A DNA stretch of 42,067 nt from Candidatus Latescibacterota bacterium (GTDB lineage Bacteria > Latescibacterota > UBA2968 > GCA-2709665), in assembly GCA_012271065.1 (NCBI GenBank), contig JAAXHE010000136.1, forward strand, positions 1-42,067, given 5' to 3'. The notes beneath the pieces are model-generated. The model saw nothing but the letters and a program-made list of their open reading frames with translations, made no database searches and was not told the origin of the DNA. The position numbers and the translations under genes are program-made. This document shows, one piece after another, positions 32,083 to 40,356 of this stretch; the stretch's first letter is position 1; each line of letters starts with the position of its first letter.

Positions 32083-34086
32083 CTATGGTGCGGTGATCTC
32101 CACCGATATCGGCGCGAATTCTTCTTCCGTCTCGCCGTCGTGGAGAATGGAAAGGATGATTGAAGTGGTACCGGCCTTCTTGCCGATGAGTCTGAAGGCC
32201 CAGTATTCGGGCGCTACAGGCGGATCGATGCCGAGTAACGAGGTGTCGGCCACCGCGATGCCCAGCGTGTGGTCGGGCGCCTCCGGCTGGAATTCCACGT
32301 CGTGTTCGTCAAAGAAGAACGCCGCGATGTGGTCGGTCGAATCACCTACGGCAACCGTCAGATCCTCGGTAGCATTGCCTTCTCCCTTCAGCGGCGCCTG
32401 GGTGAGAACGTCGCCGCTGTCTTCTTCCTTAAGCCGCACACCGACGGGATCCTCGTGTTGACCCTCCTGTGACTCCACGTGTACGTGAATGGGTTGTGTC
32501 ATATAGTCAACGTGCCCGTCGTGTCTGACTTCGAATACAATGGTGGTTTCGCCCTCCTGCAACCCGCGCAGATGGAACTCGAATGAACCCTCGTCGCCCT
32601 CGTCCTGAACGACTTCGAGCACGTCGGGGTCGGCAATGGTCCAGCCGAACGTGAACTCCGGATCCTCCGGTGGATCTATTTCATCGCCGTTCTCGTCCAG
32701 AAACTTGATGCGCCAGTGGGGCGTCAGGCCGATCGGTACCTCGAGTTCCGATACCCGACCTTCGCCAGAGTCGATTACGCCCCGGAAGTAGCGGAAGAAT
32801 CGAACGCCGGATTCGATGAGGACAAGCCCTTCCGCCTCGAACTCTTCTTCCACGTGTACCGGAATGGGTTGGGTGGTGAAATCCGTGTGTCCATCGTGGT
32901 TGACCTTCAACACGATGGTGGTCTCGCCCTTCTGCAAGCCGCGCAGGTGGAACTCGAAAGAACCCTCGTCGCCCTCGTCCTGAACGACTTCGACGACGCC
33001 GGGGTCGGCAATGGTCCAGCCCAACGTGAACTCCGGATCCTCCGGCGGGTCTATTTCATCGCCGTTTTCGTCCAGAAACTTGATGTGCCAGTGGGGCGTC
33101 AGGCCGATCGGTACCTCGAGTTCCGATACCCGACCTTCGCCAGAGTCGATTACGCCCTGGAAGTAGCGGAAGAATCGAACGCCGGATTCGATGAGGACAA
33201 GCCCTTCCGCCGCGAACTCTTCTTCCACGTGTACGGGAATGGGTTTGGTGCTGAAATCCGTGTGTCCATCGTGTTCGACCTTCAACACGATGGTGGTTTC
33301 GCCCCCCTTCAAGCCGCGCAGGTGGAACTCAAATAAACCCTCGTCGCCCTCGTCCTGAACGACTTCGACGACGTCGGTGTCGGCGATGGTCCAGCCGAAT
33401 GTGAATTCCGGATCCTCCGGCGGGTCTATTTCATCGCCGTTTTCGTCCAGAAACATGATGCGCCAGTGGGGCGTCATGCCAACCGGTACCTCGAGTTCCG
33501 ATACCCGACCTTCGCCAGAGTCGATCTCGCCCTGGAAGTAACGGAAGAATCGAACGCCGGATTCGATAATGACGAGCCCTTCCGCCTCGAACTCTCCTCC
33601 CACGTGTACCGGCAGCGGCACCGTGGTGAAGTCGATGTGTCCTTCGTGCGCAATCTGAAGCTTGATGGTGGTTTCACCATCTTTGAGTCCGCGCAGGGCG
33701 AAGACGAATTTGCCCACTTCGCTCGCGTCCTGAACGACTTCCACAATCGACGTGTCCGCAATTTCCCACGTGAAGCTGAAACCCTCGCCGGTGGGGGGCG
33801 CCATTTCGTTGCCGTCCCTGTCCAGGAAGCGGATGCTCCACTTGCTGGTGACTTCGCCGTGACCGACCTCTAGGGCTTCCGCACGGCCGTCCCCCGAGTC
33901 GATCCTGCCCTGGAAATACCGGAAGAACCGCTCGCCGGAGTCGAGAAGGACGAGGCCTTCGGCTTCATAATGCTCTTCCTGTTGCGTAATGGGGTCTTCT
34001 TTTCCACAACCGGACAGGAACACGGCAAGAACCGCCGCTGTTGCAATCCAGTGATGGGATGTTTTCATCTTCAGCATGCTGAACAT
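32083..34086 (-). CDS. Lipoprotein with four 125-residue tandem repeats, TonB-locus partner
   Basis: 667 aa from ATG 34086 (second ATG at 34077). The signal 'WIATAAVLAVFLSGC' has the lipobox LSGC, so it is lipid-anchored. Four repeat units follow, each reading like 'AEGLVLIESGVRFFRYFQG ... LDENGDEIDPP ... WTIADPDVVEVVQDEG ... FHLRGLQEGETTI ... GHTDF ... PIPVHVE'; units 2-4 are nearly identical. A fifth, divergent unit ends the protein (DPVGVRLKEEDSGDV...). Each unit looks like an Ig-like/beta-sandwich domain rich in Asp and Glu, which could bind cations. Such lipoproteins occur next to TonB receptors and may work as surface ligand-binding partners. The function is inferred only from context. 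Confidence 0.82.
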   Translation of the reverse strand: MFSMLKMKTSHHWIATAAVLAVFLSGCGKEDPITQQEEHYEAEGLVLLDSGERFFRYFQGRIDSGDGRAEALEVGHGEVTSKWSIRFLDRDGNEMAPPTGEGFSFTWEIADTSIVEVVQDASEVGKFVFALRGLKDGETTIKLQIAHEGHIDFTTVPLPVHVGGEFEAEGLVIIESGVRFFRYFQGEIDSGEGRVSELEVPVGMTPHWRIMFLDENGDEIDPPEDPEFTFGWTIADTDVVEVVQDEGDEGLFEFHLRGLKGGETTIVLKVEHDGHTDFSTKPIPVHVEEEFAAEGLVLIESGVRFFRYFQGVIDSGEGRVSELEVPIGLTPHWHIKFLDENGDEIDPPEDPEFTLGWTIADPGVVEVVQDEGDEGSFEFHLRGLQKGETTIVLKVNHDGHTDFTTQPIPVHVEEEFEAEGLVLIESGVRFFRYFRGVIDSGEGRVSELEVPIGLTPHWRIKFLDENGDEIDPPEDPEFTFGWTIADPDVLEVVQDEGDEGSFEFHLRGLQEGETTIVFEVRHDGHVDYMTQPIHVHVESQEGQHEDPVGVRLKEEDSGDVLTQAPLKGEGNATEDLTVAVGDSTDHIAAFFFDEHDVEFQPEAPDHTLGIAVADTSLLGIDPPVAPEYWAFRLIGKKAGTTSIILSILHDGETEEEFAPISVEITAP
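32463..33962. repeat. Four 375 bp tandem repeats within the lipoprotein gene
   Basis: The marker CGAACTC recurs at 32838, 33213 and 33588, and CCACGTGTAC at 32475 and 32850, each exactly 375 bp apart. The repeats are in frame and encode 125 residues each. The 32463-33587 units are the most alike at DNA level, the fourth (33588-33962) is older. Confidence 0.88.
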
Positions 34087-34319
34087 TAATGTTCTCCTGT
34101 GTACTGGAATCTCATTTCGCCCCGAAAAACACATGAACATCCGCCCGCGTGGCAGACGAACTGCGGCTGTGCCGGCAAGTTGCCGACATGCAAACCCGTT
34201 GGGCCGGTCATCTGGCGATACGGGTGTCGACTGACCCGGAGAGTGGCGGGAATGCACTCTGCCCAATCCCGAGAGTCTACCCGCGTGCAGAACCGAGCCA
34301 CATATCTGCACGCGCGGAT
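34087..34319 (-). promoter_or_regulatory. Conserved leader, copy B (before the lipoprotein)
   Basis: 233 nt, homologous to copy A. Its first stem is CGCGTGCAG / CTGCACGCG (9 bp) around the ATGTGGCTCGGTT loop. The middle holds an AGAGTG...CACTCT stem and 'GCCAGATGACCGGCC', which faintly recalls a cobalamin riboswitch end but is missing from copy A. The ribosome site GGAGAACATTA closes the leader. Confidence 0.5.
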
Positions 34320-34467
34320 TCGAGCCAGGGCCGACCTGGAATGACCTGTTTGAAAAAATCTGGAAGTACGGAAGACGTGTCAGGAAGACACGCTGGTGTT
34401 CTGTCCCGGAAATAGGTTGCCTGAATTCGACAGTTGAGTCGCCCGGCTCGCAAGGCGCCGGAGCGCA

Positions 34468-34488
34468 GACGACCTGCATAAGGTCGTC
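34468..34488 (-). other. Intercistronic hairpin
   Basis: 8 bp perfect stem GACGACCT / AGGTCGTC with a 5 nt loop, between the small membrane gene (stop 34568) and leader B. There is no T-run. It may be an attenuator or processing site. Confidence 0.35.
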
Positions 34489-34567
34489 GAGCGAGGGGAA
34501 CGTAGCGAAACCGGATGAATCGGCAGTCGAATGGTGAGAAATTCCCGGGACAGGGCACCAGGACGGA

Positions 34568-34864
34568 TCAAGACACGGGAGGCGCGCGTCCTTCCGGCAG
34601 AAGGAGGGAAGAGTGCGGGGAACGGAACGAGAAAAAACCCTGCCTGAAATACAGAAAGCAAAGTTGCGGCGCCAGCACTGCCGGCAGAATGACGATCAGG
34701 TTGTTGAACCAGCCGCAGACGGCACATGGTTGATCGTGATCGTGACATGGTTGATCGTGATCGTGTTCGGGGAACGCGGCAAGCAGGAATACCGCCAGAT
34801 AGGCCGCGAATATCACCAGCGCGATAACGACAACCGGATGAAGCCGTCTGAAGGGCGAAAACAT
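34568..34864 (-). CDS. Small membrane protein with His/Asp/Cys metal-type motif
   Basis: 98 aa from ATG 34864, preceded by GGAGAAGGTAAGG. Two hydrophobic segments (about residues 11-30, VVVIALVIFAAYLAVFLLAA, and 53-72, FNNLIVILPAVLAPQLCFLY) flank a short loop with HDHDQPC twice in tandem, then AVC (residues 34-50). The repeat is an exact 21 bp tandem duplication at DNA level. Such His-Asp-Cys loops bind Zn, Cu, Ni or Co in small membrane proteins. As the first gene after the 34912 promoter, upstream of a lipoprotein and TonB receptor, it fits a metal-uptake or metal-sensing role. No named family is certain. Confidence 0.72.
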   Translation of the reverse strand: MFSPFRRLHPVVVIALVIFAAYLAVFLLAAFPEHDHDQPCHDHDQPCAVCGWFNNLIVILPAVLAPQLCFLYFRQGFFSFRSPHSSLLLPEGRAPPVS

Positions 34865-34911
34865 CCTTACCTTCTCCGGAAGAACACAGAACTTACAGGA
34901 TTTCAATTGGT

Positions 34912-34940
34912 AGTATACACGAAACGATCGGCTTCGTCAA
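34912..34940 (-). promoter_or_regulatory. Sigma70-type promoter of the TonB locus
   Basis: Minus strand: TTGACG (-35, 34935-34940), 17 bp spacer, TATACT (-10, 34912-34917). Transcription would begin near 34905, about 40 nt before ATG 34864. No obvious Fur or Zur dyad overlaps it. Confidence 0.7.
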
Positions 34941-35374
34941 GTAAACGGAAGCTGGAAGGCAGCCGCAAAAATGGCGGCGCATTCGGAGAATTGACCTTGA
35001 CACCTGATTCGTACCTGCGTATATGAGTGTGATTCCTTACGTGTTTATATGGCAACGATGCGGCTGGTGATAACCCGGCTGAGGTCGGACGGCTCGCACG
35101 TGATAAATCTCCCGTCGACCTGGCGTTCGAGACGGATCGGAATTAATCGAGCAACTGAGATAAAAACGGCCGTGAGCCATTGGAAGACAGAAGCCGGGGT
35201 GCGTGGCTGTGAGAACAAACCTGTGCTGGAGGTTCGCATATCGCAATTCGCGCCTTCGAAATCATTGTACCAGACCTCGCACATATCGAACTTGAGACGA
35301 ACGGGACAGGATGGATCGGATTCATCGCTGAGCTCCCCGGCGCCTTTGTCCGTGGGTCTGCCGAAGGGATATGC

Positions 35375-36025
35375 TTGTCCAAAGTCGACAGGGAGATACG
35401 GCGTTATGCCAATTGGCTCGGGCTCAAGCCCGGCGCCTCTTGCACGGTGGTGCGAACCAGGATTCACCGAAGCGGTCTGTGCGTCGAAGACGCGGACAGC
35501 GAAATCCTTCTGGATTACGATAGAGAACGGCTGGATCGGTCCACGTTCGACCAGTGGTTTCAGATCGCTTCGTTTTCCGGCGCCTGCTTCCAGGAGCTGT
35601 ACGATACCGCAACGCTTCGTGACTGGAGAGATCCGGCTCGAGATCGGGAGACATTCTATGGAATTGCGCCATGTTCAATCCGAGAAGTATATCAGCACGT
35701 GGATCGCGTACAGGGATACTATCTGCAATGCCTGGGACTTTCACCGATCCTGGAGTCTTGTTCTTTCGTGGAGCGGAGACGCGAATGCCTGTCGCGGATA
35801 ACCGGGTTGTATGATCGCAACTCAGGATGTAGCGTGATCCGCGGGGACGGTGAGGAGTGGACGACGGCGAAGGCTCTGCGGCGGTACATCTGGCATGATC
35901 ACATTCACGCGAAGTCAATCGGCCGTACCTTGAAGAGGCAATTGAAAGAGGGACTGATCGATCGGTTTCACGATCCGTTCAAGTTCGGTACCCTCAAGAC
36001 GAGTGTCCGCTCGGATCTCGTCTAA
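35375..36025 (+). CDS. DinB-like protein with HicB-like N-terminal part lacking a normal start
   Basis: 216 aa from TTG 35375. The frame is open back to a TGA at 35210-35212, and those earlier codons read AFEIIVPDLAHIELETNGTG then WIGFIAELPGAFVRG, a HicB-like strand pattern (IELE...ELPGAFVRG) that belongs to the protein. Yet no ATG, GTG or TTG exists there; GGAGG at 35228-35232 stands before ATC 35240. The C-terminal 'EEWTTAKALRRYIWHDHIHAKSIGRTLKRQL' is the last DinB helix, with the His residues of the metal site. HicB-DinB fusions are known as an uncharacterised family. The gene either uses a rare start, is 5'-damaged, or contains a sequencing error. DinB-like proteins bind metal and often act as thiol-dependent transferases. 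Confidence 0.65.
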   Translation: MSKVDREIRRYANWLGLKPGASCTVVRTRIHRSGLCVEDADSEILLDYDRERLDRSTFDQWFQIASFSGACFQELYDTATLRDWRDPARDRETFYGIAPCSIREVYQHVDRVQGYYLQCLGLSPILESCSFVERRRECLSRITGLYDRNSGCSVIRGDGEEWTTAKALRRYIWHDHIHAKSIGRTLKRQLKEGLIDRFHDPFKFGTLKTSVRSDLV

Positions 36026-36180
36026 CCCGTCCACTTCCGCAACGGTCACGGAGCCTGTCCTGAGCACTCGCCCTGCTTGTGCTGAGGGTGTCGAAGGGTC
36101 TGTTCTGAGCTTGCAGATGGGCTCCTTGGCCTTTGACAGCCTGCTGAACGGGTTTGCAATGCTTGCTGAGGTTGGAATAA

Positions 36181-37050
36181 ATGCCATACACATCCATAAA
36201 CGGCTTCCGCATGTTCTATGACGACCGAGGAGAAGGTGAAGTCATCGCGTTTGTTCACGGTGGCTTCCCGTCTCTTGACATGCATGTCCGTGCCGACCCA
36301 GGAGGCGGGTGGGGATGGGAGATGGATTTCACGTCGGAATTCCGGTATGTGATGTACGACCGCCGGGGCTGCTGGCTGTCTTCCCGCCCGGAGTCGGGCT
36401 ATGACCTGGAGAACCAGGCGCGCGATTTGGTCGAATTGCTGGACCACCTCGATATCGAATGCGCGCACGTCATCGGTTCCTCCGCCGGGGGTCCGATAGC
36501 GATCCTCTTTGCAACGCTTTTCCCTGAACGTGTCGGGACACTGGTTTTGGCCGGAACCGCGGCGCATCTCTGGCCGGACGAAGATCCTGTTACCTGTATT
36601 GTTAAAAAACAGTTGGAAATCCTTTATAAACAGGGAGCTGAGGCTGCTTGGAAGTGCCGGCCCGAAGGTGTCGAACTCTCTCTCGACGTCCTCTGGGAAC
36701 GCGACGAGATGGAGGAACGGGGAACGCTGGCAGAATATGACGAGCGAGTCAGCAGGCTTGTGGCGAAGTCCGGCCTGGAGGATCGCGAGGCGTGGTACGA
36801 GACCCAGTTGAGGTCGATCGACGCGTACATTGACAAAGATCTGTCTGTCGAATGTGAACGCGTGCGGGCGCCAACGCTTGTCGTTCACGGCGCAAGAGAC
36901 CGGGAAGTACCGGTGGATTGGGGCAGGGATCTGGCAGCGAAGGTCCCCGGTGCCGAGTTCAGATTGTATAAAGACGAGCCTCACAGCGTAGTCCACGGAA
37001 GTCGTCGGGTACGTGAAGACCTGATGGCGTTTTTCCGAAGCTCGGGTTAA
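36181..37050 (+). CDS. Alpha/beta-hydrolase fold protein
   Basis: 289 aa. Oxyanion region 'FVHGGFPSLDMH', nucleophile elbow GSSAGG with Ser101, catalytic Asp240 (VVHGARDREVPVDWG) and His268 (DEPHSVVHGS) form the usual triad. The cap region between residues 130 and 205 is charged and helical (KKQLEILYKQGAEAAWKCRPEG). The sequence resembles proline iminopeptidase and non-heme haloperoxidase/esterase groups; which bond is cut is not readable. The ATG 36181 is preceded by GAGGTTGGAATAA. It is separated from the DinB-like gene by a 155 bp gap with dispersed repeat remains. Confidence 0.9.
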   Translation: MPYTSINGFRMFYDDRGEGEVIAFVHGGFPSLDMHVRADPGGGWGWEMDFTSEFRYVMYDRRGCWLSSRPESGYDLENQARDLVELLDHLDIECAHVIGSSAGGPIAILFATLFPERVGTLVLAGTAAHLWPDEDPVTCIVKKQLEILYKQGAEAAWKCRPEGVELSLDVLWERDEMEERGTLAEYDERVSRLVAKSGLEDREAWYETQLRSIDAYIDKDLSVECERVRAPTLVVHGARDREVPVDWGRDLAAKVPGAEFRLYKDEPHSVVHGSRRVREDLMAFFRSSG

Positions 37051-37116
37051 TGGATGCGTGATCCGTTATACGCAGGCTGATCCGTTCACTTTCTTCGATA
37101 GGGCGCGAAAGACAAA

Positions 37117-37857
37117 ATGGGCCGGGGCGAACTCAGGTTTCTGTTTCTTGACGTTGACGGCGTGATCCTCGACAACGCCATGTGGGAAGCGGAAAGCAGC
37201 AGGCTCGTCGGCGCTGCGTTCAGCGAATTGCTCGGTGGAGACGCTAACGTGTGGGCTGAGCATCAGGAACGGCTGTGGTTGCGGGTATGGAACCGGGGCA
37301 ACGAAGAATACACGGATGCGTTGGGTCTGCGAAGACTGAATCTGTCAAGATGGTGGGATCGACTGCATGCCGAGTGGGTTCTGCAACTGTGTGACGAAGT
37401 CGGAGTGGAAGCGCCCCGCACCTTCGAAGAACGGGTAGACGTTGCCGAACGCGCATTCACCAACGTCTATCTGAACACCCGGGCCGTCTTTCCGGGCGCC
37501 GGTTCGGCGATCGAGGCGCTGGCGAAAGATTTCGAGATCCATACCGCGTCCGGCAACCCGTCATGGGTGATAGAGACCCTTCTCGCGGGCATGGGTATTC
37601 GTGAACTGATAGGCAGGCCCTTCGGGTCTGATCTGGTCGGATTTCAAAAGGGGCACAGGACCTTTCACGCTCGCATTCTGAATGAAGTCGGGGCCAGGCC
37701 TGAAGAATCGATCGTCGTCGATGATCACAAAGCGCCTCTTCTGGCTGTTGGGAAGCTCGGCGCAAAGACGGTCAAAGTGGGGGACTCCGGATCAGGTGAA
37801 TTCGACCTCGCAATCGAATCGCTGTCCAAGTTGCCAAACGCAATCCTGGAGGTCTGA
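37117..37857 (+). CDS. HAD-superfamily hydrolase with intact motifs
   Basis: 246 aa. Motif I is FLDVDGVILD with nucleophile Asp12 and acid/base Asp14; motif II 'HTASGNPS' (Thr/Ser); motif III Lys in 'VGFQKGHRTFH'; motif IV 'SIVVDDHKAP' supplies the acidic pair. The cap helices lie at residues 20-110. This build fits the phosphoglycolate-phosphatase-like group. The substrate is unknown. Compared with the HAD protein at 3160, this one keeps all catalytic residues. The gap to the upstream hydrolase is 66 bp. Confidence 0.86.
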   Translation: MGRGELRFLFLDVDGVILDNAMWEAESSRLVGAAFSELLGGDANVWAEHQERLWLRVWNRGNEEYTDALGLRRLNLSRWWDRLHAEWVLQLCDEVGVEAPRTFEERVDVAERAFTNVYLNTRAVFPGAGSAIEALAKDFEIHTASGNPSWVIETLLAGMGIRELIGRPFGSDLVGFQKGHRTFHARILNEVGARPEESIVVDDHKAPLLAVGKLGAKTVKVGDSGSGEFDLAIESLSKLPNAILEV

Positions 37858-37994
37858 TACTCTGTCGGTAGCGGGTACGACCGACACGCCGGAACGAGAG
37901 TAACATCATACAGCGCGCAATGCGATCACGATTCGCGTGCGCTGAATTCACAGGCGATGCAGATGAAACGCTGTTAGTGCGAGAGGTGTCGTGT

Positions 37995-38540
37995 ATGGCA
38001 GCAAGATATGTCGAACATCGAAGACACTCGATGCGGATGAAACCCGGCCAGCATCTCTCTCAAGCCGGCGTTGACCTCGCCAGGCGGGTTGGGGAGGGTA
38101 TGACGGCATTCGACAGAGTTTACACCAGTACCGTCCCGCGTGCGTTCGAGACCGGCATCGCAATGGGCTATGCCGTTGACCATCAGGTCGAACTGCTTGC
38201 ATCCATGCCGTCAAACGCGGAGATAGCTTTTGACGAGGGGTTTGGCGGATTCTCTGCCTGTATTCGTCAACATCCGAGCAGCGTCGTCGCCAACTTCGCC
38301 AGAGAACTGGCCGCTTTTCACGACAACGTCGCCCGGTCGCTTCCGGCAGACGGCAGGGCGTTGATCTTATCTCATGGCGGATTCATCGAAGCCAGTGCGG
38401 TCGGTTGCGTGCCCGATGCGGACCACGAATCGTGGGGGCCTTCCTGTAACTATTGTGAAGGGGTCAGACTGACGTACGACGACGGGCAGTTCACGGACTG
38501 CGAAGTCCTCCGGGTCACGGGCACAGTCCTTTTGAACTGA
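37995..38540 (+). CDS. Histidine phosphatase (phosphoglycerate mutase-like)
   Basis: 181 aa from ATG 37995, with GAGAGGTG seven bases upstream; an earlier in-frame ATG (37920) adds residues before the fold. The motif is 'YVEHRRHSMRMKPGQHLSQAGVDLARRVG': Arg-His of the RHG-type signature, here R-H-S. The second His is in 'ALILSHGGFIEA', and 'DRVYTSTVPRAFETGIAMG' carries the S-x-x-x-R-A/T pattern. Such enzymes form a phosphohistidine intermediate. The small size suits a broad-specificity phosphatase or SixA-like protein. It is 45 bp upstream of the Gfo/Idh gene. Confidence 0.8.
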   Translation: MAARYVEHRRHSMRMKPGQHLSQAGVDLARRVGEGMTAFDRVYTSTVPRAFETGIAMGYAVDHQVELLASMPSNAEIAFDEGFGGFSACIRQHPSSVVANFARELAAFHDNVARSLPADGRALILSHGGFIEASAVGCVPDADHESWGPSCNYCEGVRLTYDDGQFTDCEVLRVTGTVLLN

Positions 38541-38585
38541 ACGTTAATTGAAATGTATCCCTGGATTGTCTTCCGCGAGGACCTT

Positions 38586-39644
38586 GTGAGTCCGACGAGA
38601 GTCGCCGTGATCGGGTGCGGTCATATCGCAACCTCGCAACACCTGCCGGCCTACAGGGAGGCAGCGGATGCCGGGGTCTGCACGCTTGTGGGCGTATGCG
38701 ATCCGGATACCGAACGGCTGGCGCGGGCCAGCGGACAGTTTGGAGTCGCCGGATTTCGGCATGCGGAGGCGATGCTCGAGAAGGCAAAGCCCGACGTCGT
38801 CAGTATCGCAACGCTGCCTTCGAACCATCGAGACCTAACGGTGATGTGCCTTGAAGCGGGATGTCACGTTTTGTGCGAGAAGCCCGTGGCGATGGATGCG
38901 GGCGAGGCCCGGGACATGGTCCACGCTGCCGAAAAAAACAACCGGCTGCTGAGTATCTGCTTCGAATACCGGACCTGGGACGAGTCACGGTACCTGAGAG
39001 ACCGGCTCGCGGAAGGCGCCCTCGGTCACGTATACGCCGTTCGGACGTGGGGAGGGTGCGCATACGGCCGGCCGGCGATCGCCTACAGTTCGCCTGGATC
39101 ATGCGGCGGCGGCGTACTGGCGCACTGGACGATCCACAACCTTGACCTCGCACTCTGGCTTCTTGGCAACCCCGAACCCCTGACCGCCAGCGCATTCCGA
39201 CATCAGAGGGCGTTCGACTGCCCGCCGCCGGCCGGACTCCAGGCAGGCGAGGTCGATCCGATGCCGCTCGATCCGGATTTCGAAGACTTCGGCGCGGGCT
39301 TCATTCGGCTGACCGGAGACACGATCCTGGCTGTGGAGGGGAATTTCTATCAGGGACCCTCTGACAGAAACGAGGGTTGGGCCTTTCTCGGAGACCGGGG
39401 TAACGCGTCCGTCTCACCGCTCGGAATCTGGACCGACAACGGACGATCGTGGCGTGAGGAGTCACCCGCCCTGAAGCCGTGTGACTACGATATGAGGCAG
39501 CTGATCAACGAATTTCTGGGCGCGGTCCGTCAGGGTGAGGCGTCTCCCGTTTCGGGCACGGAGATCGTCCGAATCCAGCGGCTCATGGACGCGCTCTACG
39601 CATCGGCGTCATCCGGGCGTGAAGTCGCTGTCGCAGGAGCTTGA
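38586..39644 (+). CDS. Gfo/Idh/MocA-family NAD(P)-dependent oxidoreductase
   Basis: 352 aa from GTG 38586, which has GCGAGG just upstream and places the Rossmann strand TRVAVIGCGHIATSQHLPAY at the N-terminus; ATG 38553 would add eleven residues and lacks a ribosome site. 'GVCDPDTERL' binds the cofactor ribose, 'SIATLPSNHRDLTVMCLEAGCHVLCEKPVAMDAGEA' carries the family's Glu-Lys-Pro with the active-site Lys, and the C-terminal alpha/beta domain has 'GVLAHWTIHNLDLALWLLG'. These enzymes oxidise or reduce sugars, inositol or related polyols. Sugar specificity is not readable. It is followed 21 bp later by a NIPSNAP-like gene. Confidence 0.9.
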   Translation: MSPTRVAVIGCGHIATSQHLPAYREAADAGVCTLVGVCDPDTERLARASGQFGVAGFRHAEAMLEKAKPDVVSIATLPSNHRDLTVMCLEAGCHVLCEKPVAMDAGEARDMVHAAEKNNRLLSICFEYRTWDESRYLRDRLAEGALGHVYAVRTWGGCAYGRPAIAYSSPGSCGGGVLAHWTIHNLDLALWLLGNPEPLTASAFRHQRAFDCPPPAGLQAGEVDPMPLDPDFEDFGAGFIRLTGDTILAVEGNFYQGPSDRNEGWAFLGDRGNASVSPLGIWTDNGRSWREESPALKPCDYDMRQLINEFLGAVRQGEASPVSGTEIVRIQRLMDALYASASSGREVAVAGA

Positions 39645-39665
39645 ATTATAAGGACAACACACACG

Positions 39666-40274
39666 ATGGGGCTTGTCTACATCGAGTACATCAGCCGTCT
39701 GCCAGGCATTGATCTGGAGACGTTTCGCGCGCAGGCCGCACAGGGACAGGAGGGCGGGGACAGCGGGTATGAGGACGAGTTGGTTCTGTCCATCGGCCGC
39801 ACGTGGCGATTGGGTCCCCAACCGGAGTACATGACCGTCTGGCACACGCGGAACGCCGGTCTCGAGAGACTGGACGCGTGGGACCGGATCTTTCGCAGCG
39901 GCGAGGCGGACGACCTGGAACAGCCGTTCTCTCAGGTTGCGCGGATTGACGTCGCCGGCTGCTACAATCCGCTGCTCGAACCGGTACCGGCCCGTAAGGG
40001 CACGTACTACGCCGAGTTCTTCGGCGCCCGCGACACCACGGATAACGTCACAAGCTTCTTTGAGAGCCGTGCGAAACAGCATACGGATTTCACGCTGAAT
40101 CTCCTCGTGCAGAGAATCGGGAAGCTGGCGCCCGAACCCGGCGGCCTTGCCGTCTGGACCATCCCCGATTTCGCGGCGCTGGATTCCATCGCAACCGAGC
40201 TGGATCAACCCGACACCCCAATCAGACTCTCCACCGCGGGGACCTATGCGGACTTCGGCAGCGAGATCCTTTAG
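39666..40274 (+). CDS. NIPSNAP/dimeric alpha-beta-barrel-like hypothetical protein
   Basis: 202 aa. Two ferredoxin-like halves are suggested: 'GLVYIEYISRLPGIDLETFRA' ... 'PEYMTVWHTRNAGLERLDAWDRIFRSGEADDLE' and 'GTYYAEFFGARDTTDNVTSFFESRAKQHTDFTLNLLVQRIGKLAPEPGGLAVWTIPDFAALDSI'. The repeated strand-helix-strand order with 'Y.AEFF' and 'LAVWTIPDFAAL' resembles dimeric alpha-beta barrels or NIPSNAP proteins; the match is moderate. AAGGA lies 11 bp before ATG 39666. Short spacing suggests cotranscription with the oxidoreductase. Confidence 0.65.
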   Translation: MGLVYIEYISRLPGIDLETFRAQAAQGQEGGDSGYEDELVLSIGRTWRLGPQPEYMTVWHTRNAGLERLDAWDRIFRSGEADDLEQPFSQVARIDVAGCYNPLLEPVPARKGTYYAEFFGARDTTDNVTSFFESRAKQHTDFTLNLLVQRIGKLAPEPGGLAVWTIPDFAALDSIATELDQPDTPIRLSTAGTYADFGSEIL

Positions 40275-40356
40275 AGAGAAGCCCGCGGCAAACCAATTGC
40301 ATACGATCCGAGGTATCGACGTCGTACAAATAAAACATTGCACCGGACTGGAATCG

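Noticed and set aside
34087..34319. Cobalamin riboswitch in leader B
   Set aside because: GCCAGATGACCGGCC and AGTGCATTCC recall parts of the motif, but the full core order is absent and copy A lacks these parts, although it is otherwise homologous.
35049..35801. 250-codon frame overlapping the DinB-like gene
   Set aside because: The HicB/DinB motifs are in another frame; this one has none.
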